From positions 1,116,001-1,180,000 of the forward strand of contig NZ_CP070979.1 in NCBI RefSeq assembly GCF_018417535.1: a stretch of 64,000 nt of DNA, given 5' to 3'. Below the pieces are notes generated by a model. It was not told where the DNA came from. It saw only the letters and a program-made list of their open reading frames with translations, and did no database searches. Position 1 is the stretch's first letter. Every line of letters starts with the position of its first letter. Below are positions 9,480-20,231 of the stretch, one piece after another. Source of the DNA: Burkholderia pyrrocinia (GTDB lineage Bacteria > Pseudomonadota > Gammaproteobacteria > Burkholderiales > Burkholderiaceae). Both the position numbers and the translations under genes were made by a program.

Positions 9480-9880
9480 CGCTCGTGGATTCGAGCGTCT
9501 GGATCGACTATTTCCGCGGCAAGGTTTCGCCGGAAACCGACAAGCTTGACGGTTTGCTCGGCAACGAGGCGCTGTTCTCGGGCGACCTGATCGTGGCAGA
9601 GGTGTTGCAGGGTTTCTCGGCTGAATCCGAATTCAATGTGGCCCGCCAGTTGTTGACGACGCGCTTGAATGTCGTGTCGCTGGTCGGTACCGATAACGCT
9701 GTCCAGGCCGCACGAAATTATCGTGACTTGAGAGCGCGAGGCGTGACGGTCCGCAAGACCATCGACACGCTGATCGCGACTTACTGTATTGAGAACGGCG
9801 TTTCGCTACTGTACAGCGATCGGGGCTTTGATCCATTCGTTCAATATCTGGGTCTTCGATCAGCGCTTTCAGATGATTGA
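9476..9880 (+). CDS. vapC: VapC toxin, PIN-domain ribonuclease
   Basis: 134 residues forming one PIN domain. The acidic metal-binding residues are present: D5 (VDSSVWID), E42 (VAEVLQG), D97 (IDTLIA) and D115 (YSDRGFD). VapC toxins cleave tRNA or rRNA when the antitoxin is lost. The gene looks complete and is translationally coupled to vapB by a 4-nt overlap. Confidence 0.93.
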   Translation: MTLVDSSVWIDYFRGKVSPETDKLDGLLGNEALFSGDLIVAEVLQGFSAESEFNVARQLLTTRLNVVSLVGTDNAVQAARNYRDLRARGVTVRKTIDTLIATYCIENGVSLLYSDRGFDPFVQYLGLRSALSDD

Positions 9881-9928
9881 TCGAAGCCAGGCTAGCTAGT
9901 CGGATCGCATGCGTCGCAACGGCTTCCG

Positions 9929-10057
9929 TCACAACAGGCAGACCCGGCGCAGGGTGACCGTTCTCAGATAGACGGATTTATCGAGCCACGGCACAAACAC
10001 ATACTCGTCGTATGCGTCGCAACCGATCAGAATCCAGTGGGACAGAACGTTGGACAT
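9929..10057 (-). CDS. Small hypothetical ORF convergent with vapC
   Basis: A 42-residue frame (MSNVLSHWILIGCDAYDEYV, then a short aromatic and basic tail). The ATG at 10057 has GGGAGA 7 nt upstream. I do not recognise a family. It could be a genuine small protein or the 5' stub of a truncated gene; the region around it (9881-10275, 395 bp) holds nothing else I can name. Low confidence. Confidence 0.25.
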   Translation of the reverse strand: MSNVLSHWILIGCDAYDEYVFVPWLDKSVYLRTVTLRRVCLL

Positions 10058-10275
10058 GATGGTCTCCCTGACTTCGCTTGCTTCGATGTGACGGGTGCCG
10101 ATGCGTTGCGATTGTCATCCGTCGTGCTCACACACCGTATACCCGCCGAGCATGGCGTCTATTCCCGAAGCCGCGCAATGCACTTCGTGCGCGGGATGTC
10201 GCGCATCGTTGGAATAAACGGGCCCGCTCCGCGGTATGCGGATCAAGCAGCGGACGCATCGAGGGGGAGGCGCCA

Positions 10276-11247
10276 ATGAACGGCAAGGTGAGGCAAACCC
10301 GGGCCATGCCGGGCCGATCGCAGCGCGATCGCGAGGGTGCTTCGAAGGTGAACGAGGCACCACGGTCATCGTTGTTTCAGGATCGCATCGGCATGCGTCC
10401 ACCGTGGCGCAACCGCGTGCCGCGTCCCGCGCAGCACGCGAATGGCCTCGATGCGGGGAAGCCGGTGTCGGCGCATGACGGGATGCGCAAGGCCGCGCAA
10501 AGGCTGCAGCTCGGTTCCGGCATCCTGCTGTGGGTCTATATTTCCATTCATATGGTCAATCACGCGCTCGGCATCTGGTCGATCGATATCGCCGAGCGTG
10601 GACTGCACCTGGCAATCGGGCTCTGGCAAAGCGCGCCCGGAACGATCCTGCTGTATGGCGCGGCCGGCCTGCATTTCGCGCTCGCGATCCGCACCATTTA
10701 CAGCCGCCGACACTGGGCGCTGCCGCCCGCCGAATGGCTCCGTCTCTGGGCGGGACTCAGCCTGCCGATGCTGTTGATCCGCCACGTCGTCGGGACCCGG
10801 GTTGCGACATCGTTTTACGGCTTCGAGCCGAACTACGAACGGGTCATCGTGTCGCTCCTCACGAGCGGCACGCAGGGCTTGCAGATCGCGCTGCTCGCGC
10901 CGGGTTGGGTACACGGCAGCCTCGGGCTGTGGTTTCATTTGCGCCGGCATGCGTTTTTTCGGCATGCGAAGTTTGTGCTGCTGGCCATGCTCGTCCTGCT
11001 GCCCGTGCTGTCGGCGGCGGGATTCGTGCAGATGACGCGCGCGATCGTGCCGGGCAGTCTCGCCGTACCGGCACCCGACGCGGCGCTGGTTGCGCACCGC
11101 GCCGCGCTCGACAGTTGGCGACATCTCCTCGTCGTCGGCTATCTGTCGCTGATTGCGGTTGCGTTCGCCGGCGGTCAGTTGCGAAACCGGCTCTCCAGCG
11201 GCGATTCGCATGACCCATCCCGCGAGCAGCGGCGAACGGACGCATGA
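10276..11247 (+). CDS. Stand-alone membrane domain of ferredoxin/class III cyclase-type protein
   Basis: 323 residues from the ATG at 10276 (GGGGGAGG just upstream). Residues 1-70 are polar. From about residue 75 it has six or so hydrophobic helices with the motifs HMVNHALG, PGTILLYGAAGLHFALA, RHVVGTR and PVLSAAGF. I recognise these from the N-terminal membrane domain of large proteins that continue into a 2Fe-2S ferredoxin domain and an adenylate/guanylate cyclase domain. Conserved His residues suggest haem or quinone contact. Here the protein stops just after the last helix, so it is either a natural short form or a truncated receptor. Function unknown. Confidence 0.6.
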   Translation: MNGKVRQTRAMPGRSQRDREGASKVNEAPRSSLFQDRIGMRPPWRNRVPRPAQHANGLDAGKPVSAHDGMRKAAQRLQLGSGILLWVYISIHMVNHALGIWSIDIAERGLHLAIGLWQSAPGTILLYGAAGLHFALAIRTIYSRRHWALPPAEWLRLWAGLSLPMLLIRHVVGTRVATSFYGFEPNYERVIVSLLTSGTQGLQIALLAPGWVHGSLGLWFHLRRHAFFRHAKFVLLAMLVLLPVLSAAGFVQMTRAIVPGSLAVPAPDAALVAHRAALDSWRHLLVVGYLSLIAVAFAGGQLRNRLSSGDSHDPSREQRRTDA

Positions 11248-11411
11248 GCACACCATGCCCGCTTGCGGCTCGCTGTCCGCGCGCATCGACTGCGTCCCGC
11301 GCGTACGCGTGCCGGCCGGGCAAAGACTCCTGACAGGCATGGGCAGGGGCTTCGGCGATACTGTGCGCTTTCGCACCCGTCGATCCGCGGCGCACGTCGG
11401 ATTTCCACGCC

Positions 11412-12521
11412 ATGACAACCATTCAAGTTCCCGTCCCGCTGAAGGAATCGCTGGGCGAGCGGCAGTTCCACATGCTGGCCGACGTGCTGCATTCGATCGC
11501 GCCTGCCTTCGACCGGGCGGCATTTCTTGCGACGGCGCTCGACGGCCTTGACGGCTTGACGCTGATGGCGCGCGTCAGGCGCGCCAGCGCGGCGATCGAC
11601 ACCGGTGCGCGGTCGCTACCCGGCGGATACGATGCCGTGCTGGCGTTGTTGCAGGAGGCCGCGCCTCGATTGGGCCGGGGTTTTGTCTCGCTCGTCGCGC
11701 CCGACTATGTCGGGCAGTACGGTCGGCACACCTTCGACCGTTCGATGGACGCGCTGAAATATTTCACGCCGTTCGGCACGTCGGAATTCGCGGTACGTGA
11801 ATTCCTGCGCCTCGACCGGGCGCTCGCGCTCGCAGTGATGGAAACCTGGACGCACGATGCGGACGATGCAGTGCGCCGGCTGGCAAGCGAGGGAAGTCGC
11901 CCGCGCCTGCCGTGGTCGTTCCGGCTCCGCGAGATCGAGGCCGACCCGGCGCTGGCAGCGCGGATACTCGACAATCTTCGCGCGGACTCGAGCGCTTATG
12001 TACGCCGCTCGGTCGCGAATCACCTGAACGACGTGGCGAAGACGCATCCGGCATGGGTGCTCGATCGGGCCGAACGATGGGGCGGCGACAATCCGCATAC
12101 GCGATGGATCGTCCGTCATGCGCTTCGTACGCTCGTGAAGCAGGGCGATGCGCGCGCGCTCGCGATACTCGGTGCCGACAGTGCGCCTCGCGTGGCAGTC
12201 GGCCCGTTTGGCGTGACGCCCGCGCAGGTGGTGCTCGGCGAATCGATCGCGCTCGCCTGCGAGTTGCATTCGACGGCCAAGACGGCACAGCGACTCGTCG
12301 TCGATTACCGTATAGGCTATGTAAAGCAAAATGGCGAGGCGTCGCCGAAGGTGTTCAAGCTGAAGGTACTGACGCTCGAACCCGGCGAGCGCATCACGCT
12401 CCGGCACAGTCGGTCGATCCGCGATTTCACTACGCGCCGACACCATGCGGGCCGGCATGAGGTCGAGTTGATCGTCAACGGCCGGGTCGTTGCGCGATCT
12501 TTCTTCGAGCTTGCCGTGTGA
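11412..12521 (+). CDS. DNA alkylation repair protein, AlkD-like HEAT-repeat
   Basis: 369 residues, all-helical HEAT-like repeats similar to AlkC/AlkD DNA glycosylases that remove alkylated bases. Family features: RRLASEGSRPRLPW (about residue 155), repeats such as DSSAYVRRSVANHLND (about 196) and HPAWVLDRAERWGG (about 214). The final roughly 100 residues (from PFGVTPAQVVLGES) form a beta-rich extension seen in the AlkC-like group. It appears single-gene, with 164 bp upstream and 264 bp downstream without a clear gene. Confidence 0.8.
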   Translation: MTTIQVPVPLKESLGERQFHMLADVLHSIAPAFDRAAFLATALDGLDGLTLMARVRRASAAIDTGARSLPGGYDAVLALLQEAAPRLGRGFVSLVAPDYVGQYGRHTFDRSMDALKYFTPFGTSEFAVREFLRLDRALALAVMETWTHDADDAVRRLASEGSRPRLPWSFRLREIEADPALAARILDNLRADSSAYVRRSVANHLNDVAKTHPAWVLDRAERWGGDNPHTRWIVRHALRTLVKQGDARALAILGADSAPRVAVGPFGVTPAQVVLGESIALACELHSTAKTAQRLVVDYRIGYVKQNGEASPKVFKLKVLTLEPGERITLRHSRSIRDFTTRRHHAGRHEVELIVNGRVVARSFFELAV

Positions 12522-12785
12522 GTGGCTGTTTGCCGGTCCGACGTCGTCGTGTGAAGCGGCGTGGAGGCGAGGTTCGTCGGCTGACGAGGCGGGCGATCGG
12601 CGGTCGATGATACCCGGCGGCTCTGGAAGACACTCCGGCGATTGCGCGCCGAACACGGGATTCGTTATCTGCGCGCCGCAGCGAAGCATCGCAGCATTCG
12701 GTATTTTGCGCGCGGTCCAGGTTGACTAAGATCGAACCCTCGGGCGGACGCCTGTATCGTCAACCGGTCCGCCCGCGCCCGAATC

Positions 12786-13061
12786 ATGGACAACCGCACA
12801 GATTCCCCTCCACGCATCTCGCTGCCGGAACGCGCGCAGCGCCCACGCTCGGTGTGCGCGAAGGCGCTCGTGTTCGCGGACCCGGCGTCGCGCGTCGCGC
12901 TCGCGAATACGAATACGACGGCTGGAGATCGCGAGCGCCGCATCTTCCTGCGCGGCGATCAGGCGCTGCCGTACGGCAACGCGATCGCGCCGATGGGCGA
13001 GATCGGCGGCGCTGGCTACGGGAAGGTCGCGCGGGTATCCGGGGTGCCGAAGCAACGATGA
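12786..13061 (+). pseudogene. Chimeric relic: sigma-54 regulator fragment joined to ExbD/TolR C-terminus
   Basis: The 91-codon frame is unlike any whole protein I know. Codons 1-40 (including RAQRPRSVCAKALVFADPAS) resemble the linker leading into the AAA+ domain of sigma-54 activators (usual form KALVFADPASRALLARI). Codons about 50-91 (RIFLRGDQALPYG, then GEIGGAGYGKVARVS) resemble the C-terminal end of ExbD/TolR proteins. The join suggests two gene remnants fused by deletion. Its end overlaps the start of the luciferase-like gene at 13058. The 264 bp before it (12522-12785) show no gene. Confidence 0.45.
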
Positions 13062-14098
13062 CGCAGGCGGCCGAACGCGTGCGCATCACGCAGATCAGCT
13101 TTCTGACGCCGGGCAACTATGCCGCGGACGATCCGTTGCCGGGCCTCGAGCAGACGCTCGACCTGTTCCGGATCGGCGAGGCACTCGGCTACGACTGTGC
13201 ATGGGTGCGTCAACGCCATCTCGAGCGGGCCGTGTCGTCGGCGGCCACGTTTCTCGCGGCGGCGAGCCAGCACACGACGCGGATCGGGCTCGGGGCGGCC
13301 GTGATCCAGATGGGTTACGAGAATCCGTTCCGCCTGGCCGAGGATCTGGCGACCGTCGACATCCTGTCGCGCGGCCGCCTGAACGTCGGGCTCAGCGCAG
13401 GCGTGCCGCCTCACGGCGCATTGCTCGGCGACAGGCTGTTCGATGGTGCACCGGAGCAAATCGACTTTTCGCACGCACGCGTCGCACGGTTGCGCGCGAA
13501 CCTGACGGGCGATCTGCTCGGCGACGAACAGTGTTTCGTCGAATCGCCGGCCGGGCGCGAGCGGCCACGCGTGATGCCGTACGCGCCCGGACTGACGCAG
13601 CGGCTCTGGTATGGCGGCGGCTCGCTCCGCTCGGCCGAATGGGCCGGTCGCCACGGCTTCAACCTGCTGATCGGCAATCTGAACGTCGGCGAGCACACGG
13701 ACGACTTCTTCGACACGCAGCGCAGCCACATCGACGCGTTTCGTTCGCACTGGTGCGGCATGCATCCGCCGCGCATCGCGCTCGGGCGCGTGATCGTGCC
13801 GACCGACAGTGCCGATCACGTCAGCCGCCGGCGCTATCGCGCGTTCGCCGCGCAACGCGTCGAGCGCACGCGCGGCCCGCAAGGCCCGCGTCGCACCCTC
13901 TATGCGGAAGACCTGGTCGGCAGTGCCGCGGAAATCGCCGAGCATCTGCTCGCGGATCCGATCGTGCGGCAGGTCGGCGAGTTACGCCTGGAATTGCCGT
14001 ACGATTTCGCGCCCGACGAGTACGAACAGATCCTGACCGATTTCGTGCTGCATGTCGCGCCGTGTCTCGGCGGACAGACGAGCAGGACCGCGACGTAG
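13058..14098 (+). CDS. LLM-class (bacterial luciferase-like) flavin monooxygenase
   Basis: 346 residues from the ATG at 13058. A TIM-barrel luciferase-like fold is indicated by ITQISFLTPGN near the start, SAATFLAAASQHTTRIGLGAAV (about residue 63), NPFRLAEDLATVDILSRGRL (about 91) and LWYGGGSLRSAEWAGRHGFN (about 181). These enzymes use reduced FMN and O2. The substrate is unknown. It converges on the dipeptide-type ABC operon, which contains another LLM enzyme, so it may belong to the same organosulfur or organonitrogen scavenging locus. The 226 bp downstream holds no gene. Confidence 0.85.
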   Translation: MTQAAERVRITQISFLTPGNYAADDPLPGLEQTLDLFRIGEALGYDCAWVRQRHLERAVSSAATFLAAASQHTTRIGLGAAVIQMGYENPFRLAEDLATVDILSRGRLNVGLSAGVPPHGALLGDRLFDGAPEQIDFSHARVARLRANLTGDLLGDEQCFVESPAGRERPRVMPYAPGLTQRLWYGGGSLRSAEWAGRHGFNLLIGNLNVGEHTDDFFDTQRSHIDAFRSHWCGMHPPRIALGRVIVPTDSADHVSRRRYRAFAAQRVERTRGPQGPRRTLYAEDLVGSAAEIAEHLLADPIVRQVGELRLELPYDFAPDEYEQILTDFVLHVAPCLGGQTSRTAT

Positions 14099-14324
14099 TC
14101 GGGGAATCCGGACCGCGGGGCGCGCGCGAACGACGGTCCGCGCTGGCGCGGCGTGCACGTCCCGCGGCTCGAAGCCGTCCGGCCGGACCGGCCGCCGCTC
14201 ACGCCGCGCGCGCGTGCCGGTTCAGCGGATACGGCAGCCCGAGATGATCGCGCCGAGATGGATTTTGCGAGGCGTAGCGTGAGTCGATTGGCTCATGGCT
14301 GGAGCAGGGCAGGGGCGACGGACA

Positions 14325-16021
<1,697 letters not shown>

Positions 16022-16025
<4 letters not shown>

Positions 16026-16891
16026 GCCGCCTCCCGGCGTTCGAAGCGCGCCTGCCAGTAGCCGCCGAGCGCATTCACGGCGACGACGGCTGCGGTGATC
16101 GCGAGGCCGGGCCAGACCGCGATCCACCACGCGTTGTACAGGTAGTTGCGGCCTTCGGCGAGCATCAGCCCCCATTCGGCGGCGGGCGGCTGCGGCCCCA
16201 TGCCGAGGAAGCTCAGTCCCGACGTGCCGATGATCGCGGTGCCGAGCCCGATGGTCGCGAGCACCGGCACTTGCGCGATCGCGTGCGGCAGCACGTGCCG
16301 CCAGACCAGCACGGCTGACGCTAGGCCGAGCGTGCGCGCCTGCTCGACATAGCCGGACCCGGCGACGACGAAGGTCTGCGCGCGCACCACGCGCGCGAAA
16401 CGCGGCACCGACGCGACGCCCAGCGCGAAGACGAGGTTCACCGCGCCCGGGCCGGTAAACGAGATCAGCATCAGCGCGAGCAGCAGGTCGGGGAACGCGG
16501 ACACGACGTCGAGAAAGCGCGTGATCAGCTCGTCGAGCCAGCCGCGCGCGAGGCCGGCGAACAGGCCGAGCGCGGTGCCGAACAGCGTCGCGACGCCAAT
16601 CGCGGCCACGCTGATCGACAGCGAGTAGCGTGCGCCGTAGACGACGCGCGAGAAGATGTCGCGGCCGAGCTGGTCGGTGCCGAACCAGTGCTCGGCGCTG
16701 CTGCCGAGCTGCGCGGCGAGCGGGTCGGCGGCAAGCGGGTCGTAGTGCGCGAGCCACGCTGGCGCGATGACGGCGACTGCGTTCAGCAGCAGATAGGCGG
16801 CGGCGAGCGCGAGTCCCGGATGGCGGCGCAGCCAGCCGGGCTCGGCGAATTTCGTGCGCGGGTGCAACGCGAGATCGACGGGAGTGGACAT
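16022..16891 (-). CDS. Dipeptide-type ABC transporter permease (DppC-like)
   Basis: 289 residues with about six membrane helices and the N-terminal DppC/OppC region (FGTDQLGRDIFSRVVYG). The EAA-like coupling motif is RTLGLASAVLVWRHVLPHA. It pairs with the DppB-like permease encoded 13 bp upstream and overlaps the ATPase gene. It forms half of the membrane channel for a peptide-like substrate. Confidence 0.92.
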
Positions 16892-16904
16892 CGGAGCCTC
16901 CGGT

Positions 16905-17915
16905 TCAATGCCGTGCGCGCTGGTCGCGCAGGCGGGGATCGATCAGCAGGTAGAGCAGATCGACGGCGGTGCTGAGCGCGACGTAGATCGCGGCGGACAG
17001 GATCGCGATCGCGAGGATCACCGGCATGTCTTTCGACAGCACCGCGTCGACCGTCACCTTGCCGAGGCCCGGCCGGCCGAACACCTGTTCGGTGATCACC
17101 GCGCCGCTCAGCAATCCGCCGACGAGCCAGCCGGCGAGCGTGACGGCCGGCAGCGCGGCGTGGCGCAGCGCATGGCGCACGCGCAGCGCGAGTCCGCCGA
17201 TGCCCCACGAGCGGACCGTCAACGCGTACGGCTCGTCGAGCGCGCGCTCGATGCCTTGCCGCAGCACGCGGCCGATCACCGCGCCCTGCGCGAGCCCGAG
17301 CGACAGCGCCGGCAGCACGAGCGACGCGAAGCCGCGATCGCCGGCGACCGGGAACAGCTTCAGCGTGAAGCTGAACACGAACAGCAGCAGGATCCCGAGC
17401 CAGAACGACGGCGTCGACGCGAGCAGCAATTCGACGCCGGACGCGGCGCGCCCGGCCCAGCGGCGGCCGGCCGTCAGCACCGCGAGACCGACCGCGAACG
17501 CGATCGTCACGACGAGCGCCGCGCCCGTCAGCTTCAGCGTGGGCCACAACTGGCCGAGCACGAGCGGCGCGACGTCGGTGTTCAGGATGTACGATCGCCC
17601 GAAGTCGCCGTGCAGCACGCGCCACAGGTAATGCAGGTACTGCAGCGCCAACGGTTCGTCGAGCCCCCATTCCTGGCGGATCGCGGCTTCGATCTCGGGC
17701 GTGTTCAGTTGCTCGCCGATCAGGATGCTGACGATATCGCCCGGTGCGAGATGCACGGCCGCTAACGACAGCGTGACTGCTGCCCACAGCACGAGCGCGC
17801 CGGTCGCGAGCCGCGTTGCGACCGGCGAATGCAGCCAGCGGCGCCATGCGGCCGGCGACGGGGCGGGCGGCGCGGCATCGGGGACGGAAACGGGAGCAGC
17901 GCTCGGGTGGTTCAT
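16905..17915 (-). CDS. Dipeptide-type ABC transporter permease (DppB-like)
   Basis: 336 residues. A polar, Pro/Ala-rich N-terminus of about 30 residues precedes the first helix. DppB hallmarks are the AVHLAPGDIVSILIG region, GLDEPLALQYLHYLWRVLHGDFG and the coupling loop ALRHAALPAVTLAG. It encodes one of two channel subunits; the gene sits 43 bp after the substrate-binding protein and 13 bp before the DppC-like gene. Confidence 0.92.
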   Translation of the reverse strand: MNHPSAAPVSVPDAAPPAPSPAAWRRWLHSPVATRLATGALVLWAAVTLSLAAVHLAPGDIVSILIGEQLNTPEIEAAIRQEWGLDEPLALQYLHYLWRVLHGDFGRSYILNTDVAPLVLGQLWPTLKLTGAALVVTIAFAVGLAVLTAGRRWAGRAASGVELLLASTPSFWLGILLLFVFSFTLKLFPVAGDRGFASLVLPALSLGLAQGAVIGRVLRQGIERALDEPYALTVRSWGIGGLALRVRHALRHAALPAVTLAGWLVGGLLSGAVITEQVFGRPGLGKVTVDAVLSKDMPVILAIAILSAAIYVALSTAVDLLYLLIDPRLRDQRARH

Positions 17916-17958
17916 GCGGATTCTCCTGTCGGCGCCGCGCGAGGCGGGCCGGCGTCGC

Positions 17959-19587
17959 CTACTTCTTCACCCACACGTCATACGGGTTTTCCGGCATCTG
18001 CGCGAACGGGCGGAAGCGCAGGCCCTGGACCGCCTTCGCGGCCGCGATCTGGTCCTCCGGCTCGTACAGCGGCACCGCATACGCCTGTTCGTTGATCGCG
18101 AAGTGCTGCAGCTCGCCGTACAGCTTCTTGCGCTCGGCGGTGTTCTGCGTGCGCGCGGCCGCCTGCAGCCAGCGGGTCAGCTCCGGTGCCGCCGCGCGAC
18201 TGTAGTTCAATGCGCCGCCGCGATCGACGGGCAGGTAGTGGCCTTCGATGTCGATCCCGTCCGGCGGCGTGTTCGAGTTCGCGATCGAGCCGAACTTGCC
18301 GCTCTTGCGCGCCTCGACGTACGTGCCGTCGTCGACGTACTGGATCTTCAGGTCGACGCCGAGCCGCTGCCGCGCCTGTGCCTGCAGCGCCTGCAGCAGC
18401 ACGTCGCGCTGGTCGCGCACGGTCGCCTGTGCCTGGATCACCGCGATCGTCAGCCGCTCGCCGTTTTTCGTCCGGTAGCCGCCGGCTTCGCGCGCGGTCC
18501 AGCCGGCTTCGTCGAGCAACTGGTTCGCGCGCTTCGGGTTGTTGCCGTAGGTTTTCTCGACGGCGGCATCGTAGAACGGATCGATCGGCGACGTGATCCC
18601 CCACGCGCGCGTGCGCTCGCCGCGGTAGATCGACTGCACGATGCCGGTTGCGTCGAGTCCTTCGAGCAGCGCGCGGCGCACTTTCACGTCTTGCGTGGGG
18701 CCGTACGCGACGTTCAGGAACAGCGAGTACGGCGTGCCGGTGTTCAGCGCGCGGCGGTAGGTGAAGTCGGCGTTCTTGCGGATCAGCGCCGCGTCGTTGC
18801 CGGACACGCCCTCGATCACGTCGACCTGGCCGGACAACAGCGCGCCCGTGCGCACCGACGATTCCGGCAGGAACCGGTAGACGACCCGGTCGAGATACGC
18901 GGGGCCCTGGTGGCCAGCCGTCGGCGGTGCCCAGCGATAGTCCGGATTCCTCGCGAATTCGATTTCCTGCCCCTTTACGTAGCGGCGCAGGATGAACGGG
19001 CCGGTGCCGGCGATGTCGGTGCCGCCCGACTTCAGGCTCGGCCGGTCGAATGCGTTCGGCGACAGCAGCGGCAGCCGGCCGGCGAACGTCAGGAACGGCG
19101 CATACGGCGCGTCGAGCGTGATCACGACCGTGCGCGCGTCCGGCGTCTTCACGTCCGCCACGTGCGAGATCAAGCGCGCGAGCTGGCTGCCGGCCGAGTA
19201 CGACAGCTCGCGCGCATTCAGGAAGTTGCGTGCGACGGCCTTCGCGTCGAACGGCGCGCCGTCGGTGAACTTCACGCCGTCGCGCAGCGTGAACGTATGG
19301 GTCTTGCCGTCGGCAGATACCTTGTAGCCGGTCGCGAGCCACGGCACGTAGCTGCCGTCCGGCTTCTGCGCGAGCAGGCTCTCGTACGCGTTGCGCAGCA
19401 GCAGTTCGACCTTGTCCTGGCCGTTCAGTTGCGGGTTCAGCGTGCGCGGCTCGGTTTCGACGCCCCAGGTCAGCGTGCCGCCGGTGACGGGCGCGTCCTG
19501 AGCGAACGCCGGGTGCGACAACGCGAGCGCAAGCAGGAGCGCGGCCGACGCAGTGCGGCGCGTGGAATCCGGAAAGGCGAATGTCAT
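17959..19587 (-). CDS. Peptide/opine-type ABC substrate-binding protein (SBP family 5)
   Basis: 542 residues from the ATG at 19587. The signal peptide is residues 1-29 (ASAALLLALALSHPAFAQD). Family 5 motifs are present: LRDGVKFTDGAPFDAKAV, GTGPFILRRYVKGQEIEF and YGNNPKRANQLLDEAGW. It delivers a substrate to the downstream permeases in the periplasm. The real ligand cannot be read from sequence; the neighbouring flavin monooxygenase and acetyltransferase suggest a sulfur-containing or amino compound rather than general peptides. Confidence 0.92.
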   Translation of the reverse strand: MTFAFPDSTRRTASAALLLALALSHPAFAQDAPVTGGTLTWGVETEPRTLNPQLNGQDKVELLLRNAYESLLAQKPDGSYVPWLATGYKVSADGKTHTFTLRDGVKFTDGAPFDAKAVARNFLNARELSYSAGSQLARLISHVADVKTPDARTVVITLDAPYAPFLTFAGRLPLLSPNAFDRPSLKSGGTDIAGTGPFILRRYVKGQEIEFARNPDYRWAPPTAGHQGPAYLDRVVYRFLPESSVRTGALLSGQVDVIEGVSGNDAALIRKNADFTYRRALNTGTPYSLFLNVAYGPTQDVKVRRALLEGLDATGIVQSIYRGERTRAWGITSPIDPFYDAAVEKTYGNNPKRANQLLDEAGWTAREAGGYRTKNGERLTIAVIQAQATVRDQRDVLLQALQAQARQRLGVDLKIQYVDDGTYVEARKSGKFGSIANSNTPPDGIDIEGHYLPVDRGGALNYSRAAAPELTRWLQAAARTQNTAERKKLYGELQHFAINEQAYAVPLYEPEDQIAAAKAVQGLRFRPFAQMPENPYDVWVKK

Positions 19588-19655
19588 GCGTGGAAGTCCT
19601 TCATCAGAGGCGTAGCGGGTGGAATACGGCGCGGCGAAGCGGAGCACGTCGAGCG

Positions 19656-20231
19656 TCACGCGCTCGCGCGCCGACGTTCGCCGTCCGGCGCGGCATCGGC
19701 CGCCGCCGGATCCTGGTAGAGATCCGGGATCAGGATTTTTCTCAGCCAGACGAGCGGTGTGCCGAGCGCATTCGTCGAGCGGTCGAACGGCACGTAGCCG
19801 CCGCGCTCGTAATACGACTGCAACCACGGATGATTGGCCGCGGTCGCGAGGTACGTCGCGGGCGCCTTGACCTGCTGCGTCAGGAACTGCGTTTCGACGT
19901 AGTCGAGCAGGGCGTGCCCGAGCCCCTGCCGCTTGAATGCGGGCGCAACCGCGAACCAGTGCAGGAACGGATGGGGCGTGCGATGGCGTTCGCCGGGCAC
20001 CCACGGGAACCGCACGGTCAGCGTGGCTGCGAGCGCTGTGCGGCCGTCGGCGGCCGCGCGTTCGAGCACGAACGTCGTCTCGCGCGCAACGGTCTGCACG
20101 ACGCGCTCGATCGGCGAGCGCGTGATGGTGAAATGCACGCCCTGCGGCACGAGCGGCGCGTACGCGTCCTGCAGCAACGCATAGAGGGCCGGCACGTCGT
20201 CGGCGCCGGCGATGCGGATCGTATCGGTCAT
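19656..20231 (-). CDS. GNAT-family N-acetyltransferase
   Basis: 191 residues from the ATG at 20231, which overlaps the stop of the upstream LLM gene by 4 nt. The acetyl-CoA site is visible: FAVAPAFKRQGLGHALLDYVE (V-x4-R-x2-G-x-G/A), followed by the C-terminal GNAT strand SYYERGGYVPFD. Sandwiched between a flavin monooxygenase and a peptide-type ABC importer, it resembles the arrangement of SnaA (YtmI) with CmoO/CmoJ monooxygenases in Bacillus, where acetylation precedes oxidation of an S-substituted cysteine. That role is inference. Confidence 0.82.
   Translation of the reverse strand: MTDTIRIAGADDVPALYALLQDAYAPLVPQGVHFTITRSPIERVVQTVARETTFVLERAAADGRTALAATLTVRFPWVPGERHRTPHPFLHWFAVAPAFKRQGLGHALLDYVETQFLTQQVKAPATYLATAANHPWLQSYYERGGYVPFDRSTNALGTPLVWLRKILIPDLYQDPAAADAAPDGERRRASA

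Noticed and set aside
17701..19719. 672-codon plus-strand frame opposite the peptide-binding and permease genes
   Set aside because: Antisense to genes with signal peptide, membrane helices and family motifs; low-complexity Arg/Val-rich translation and no domain.
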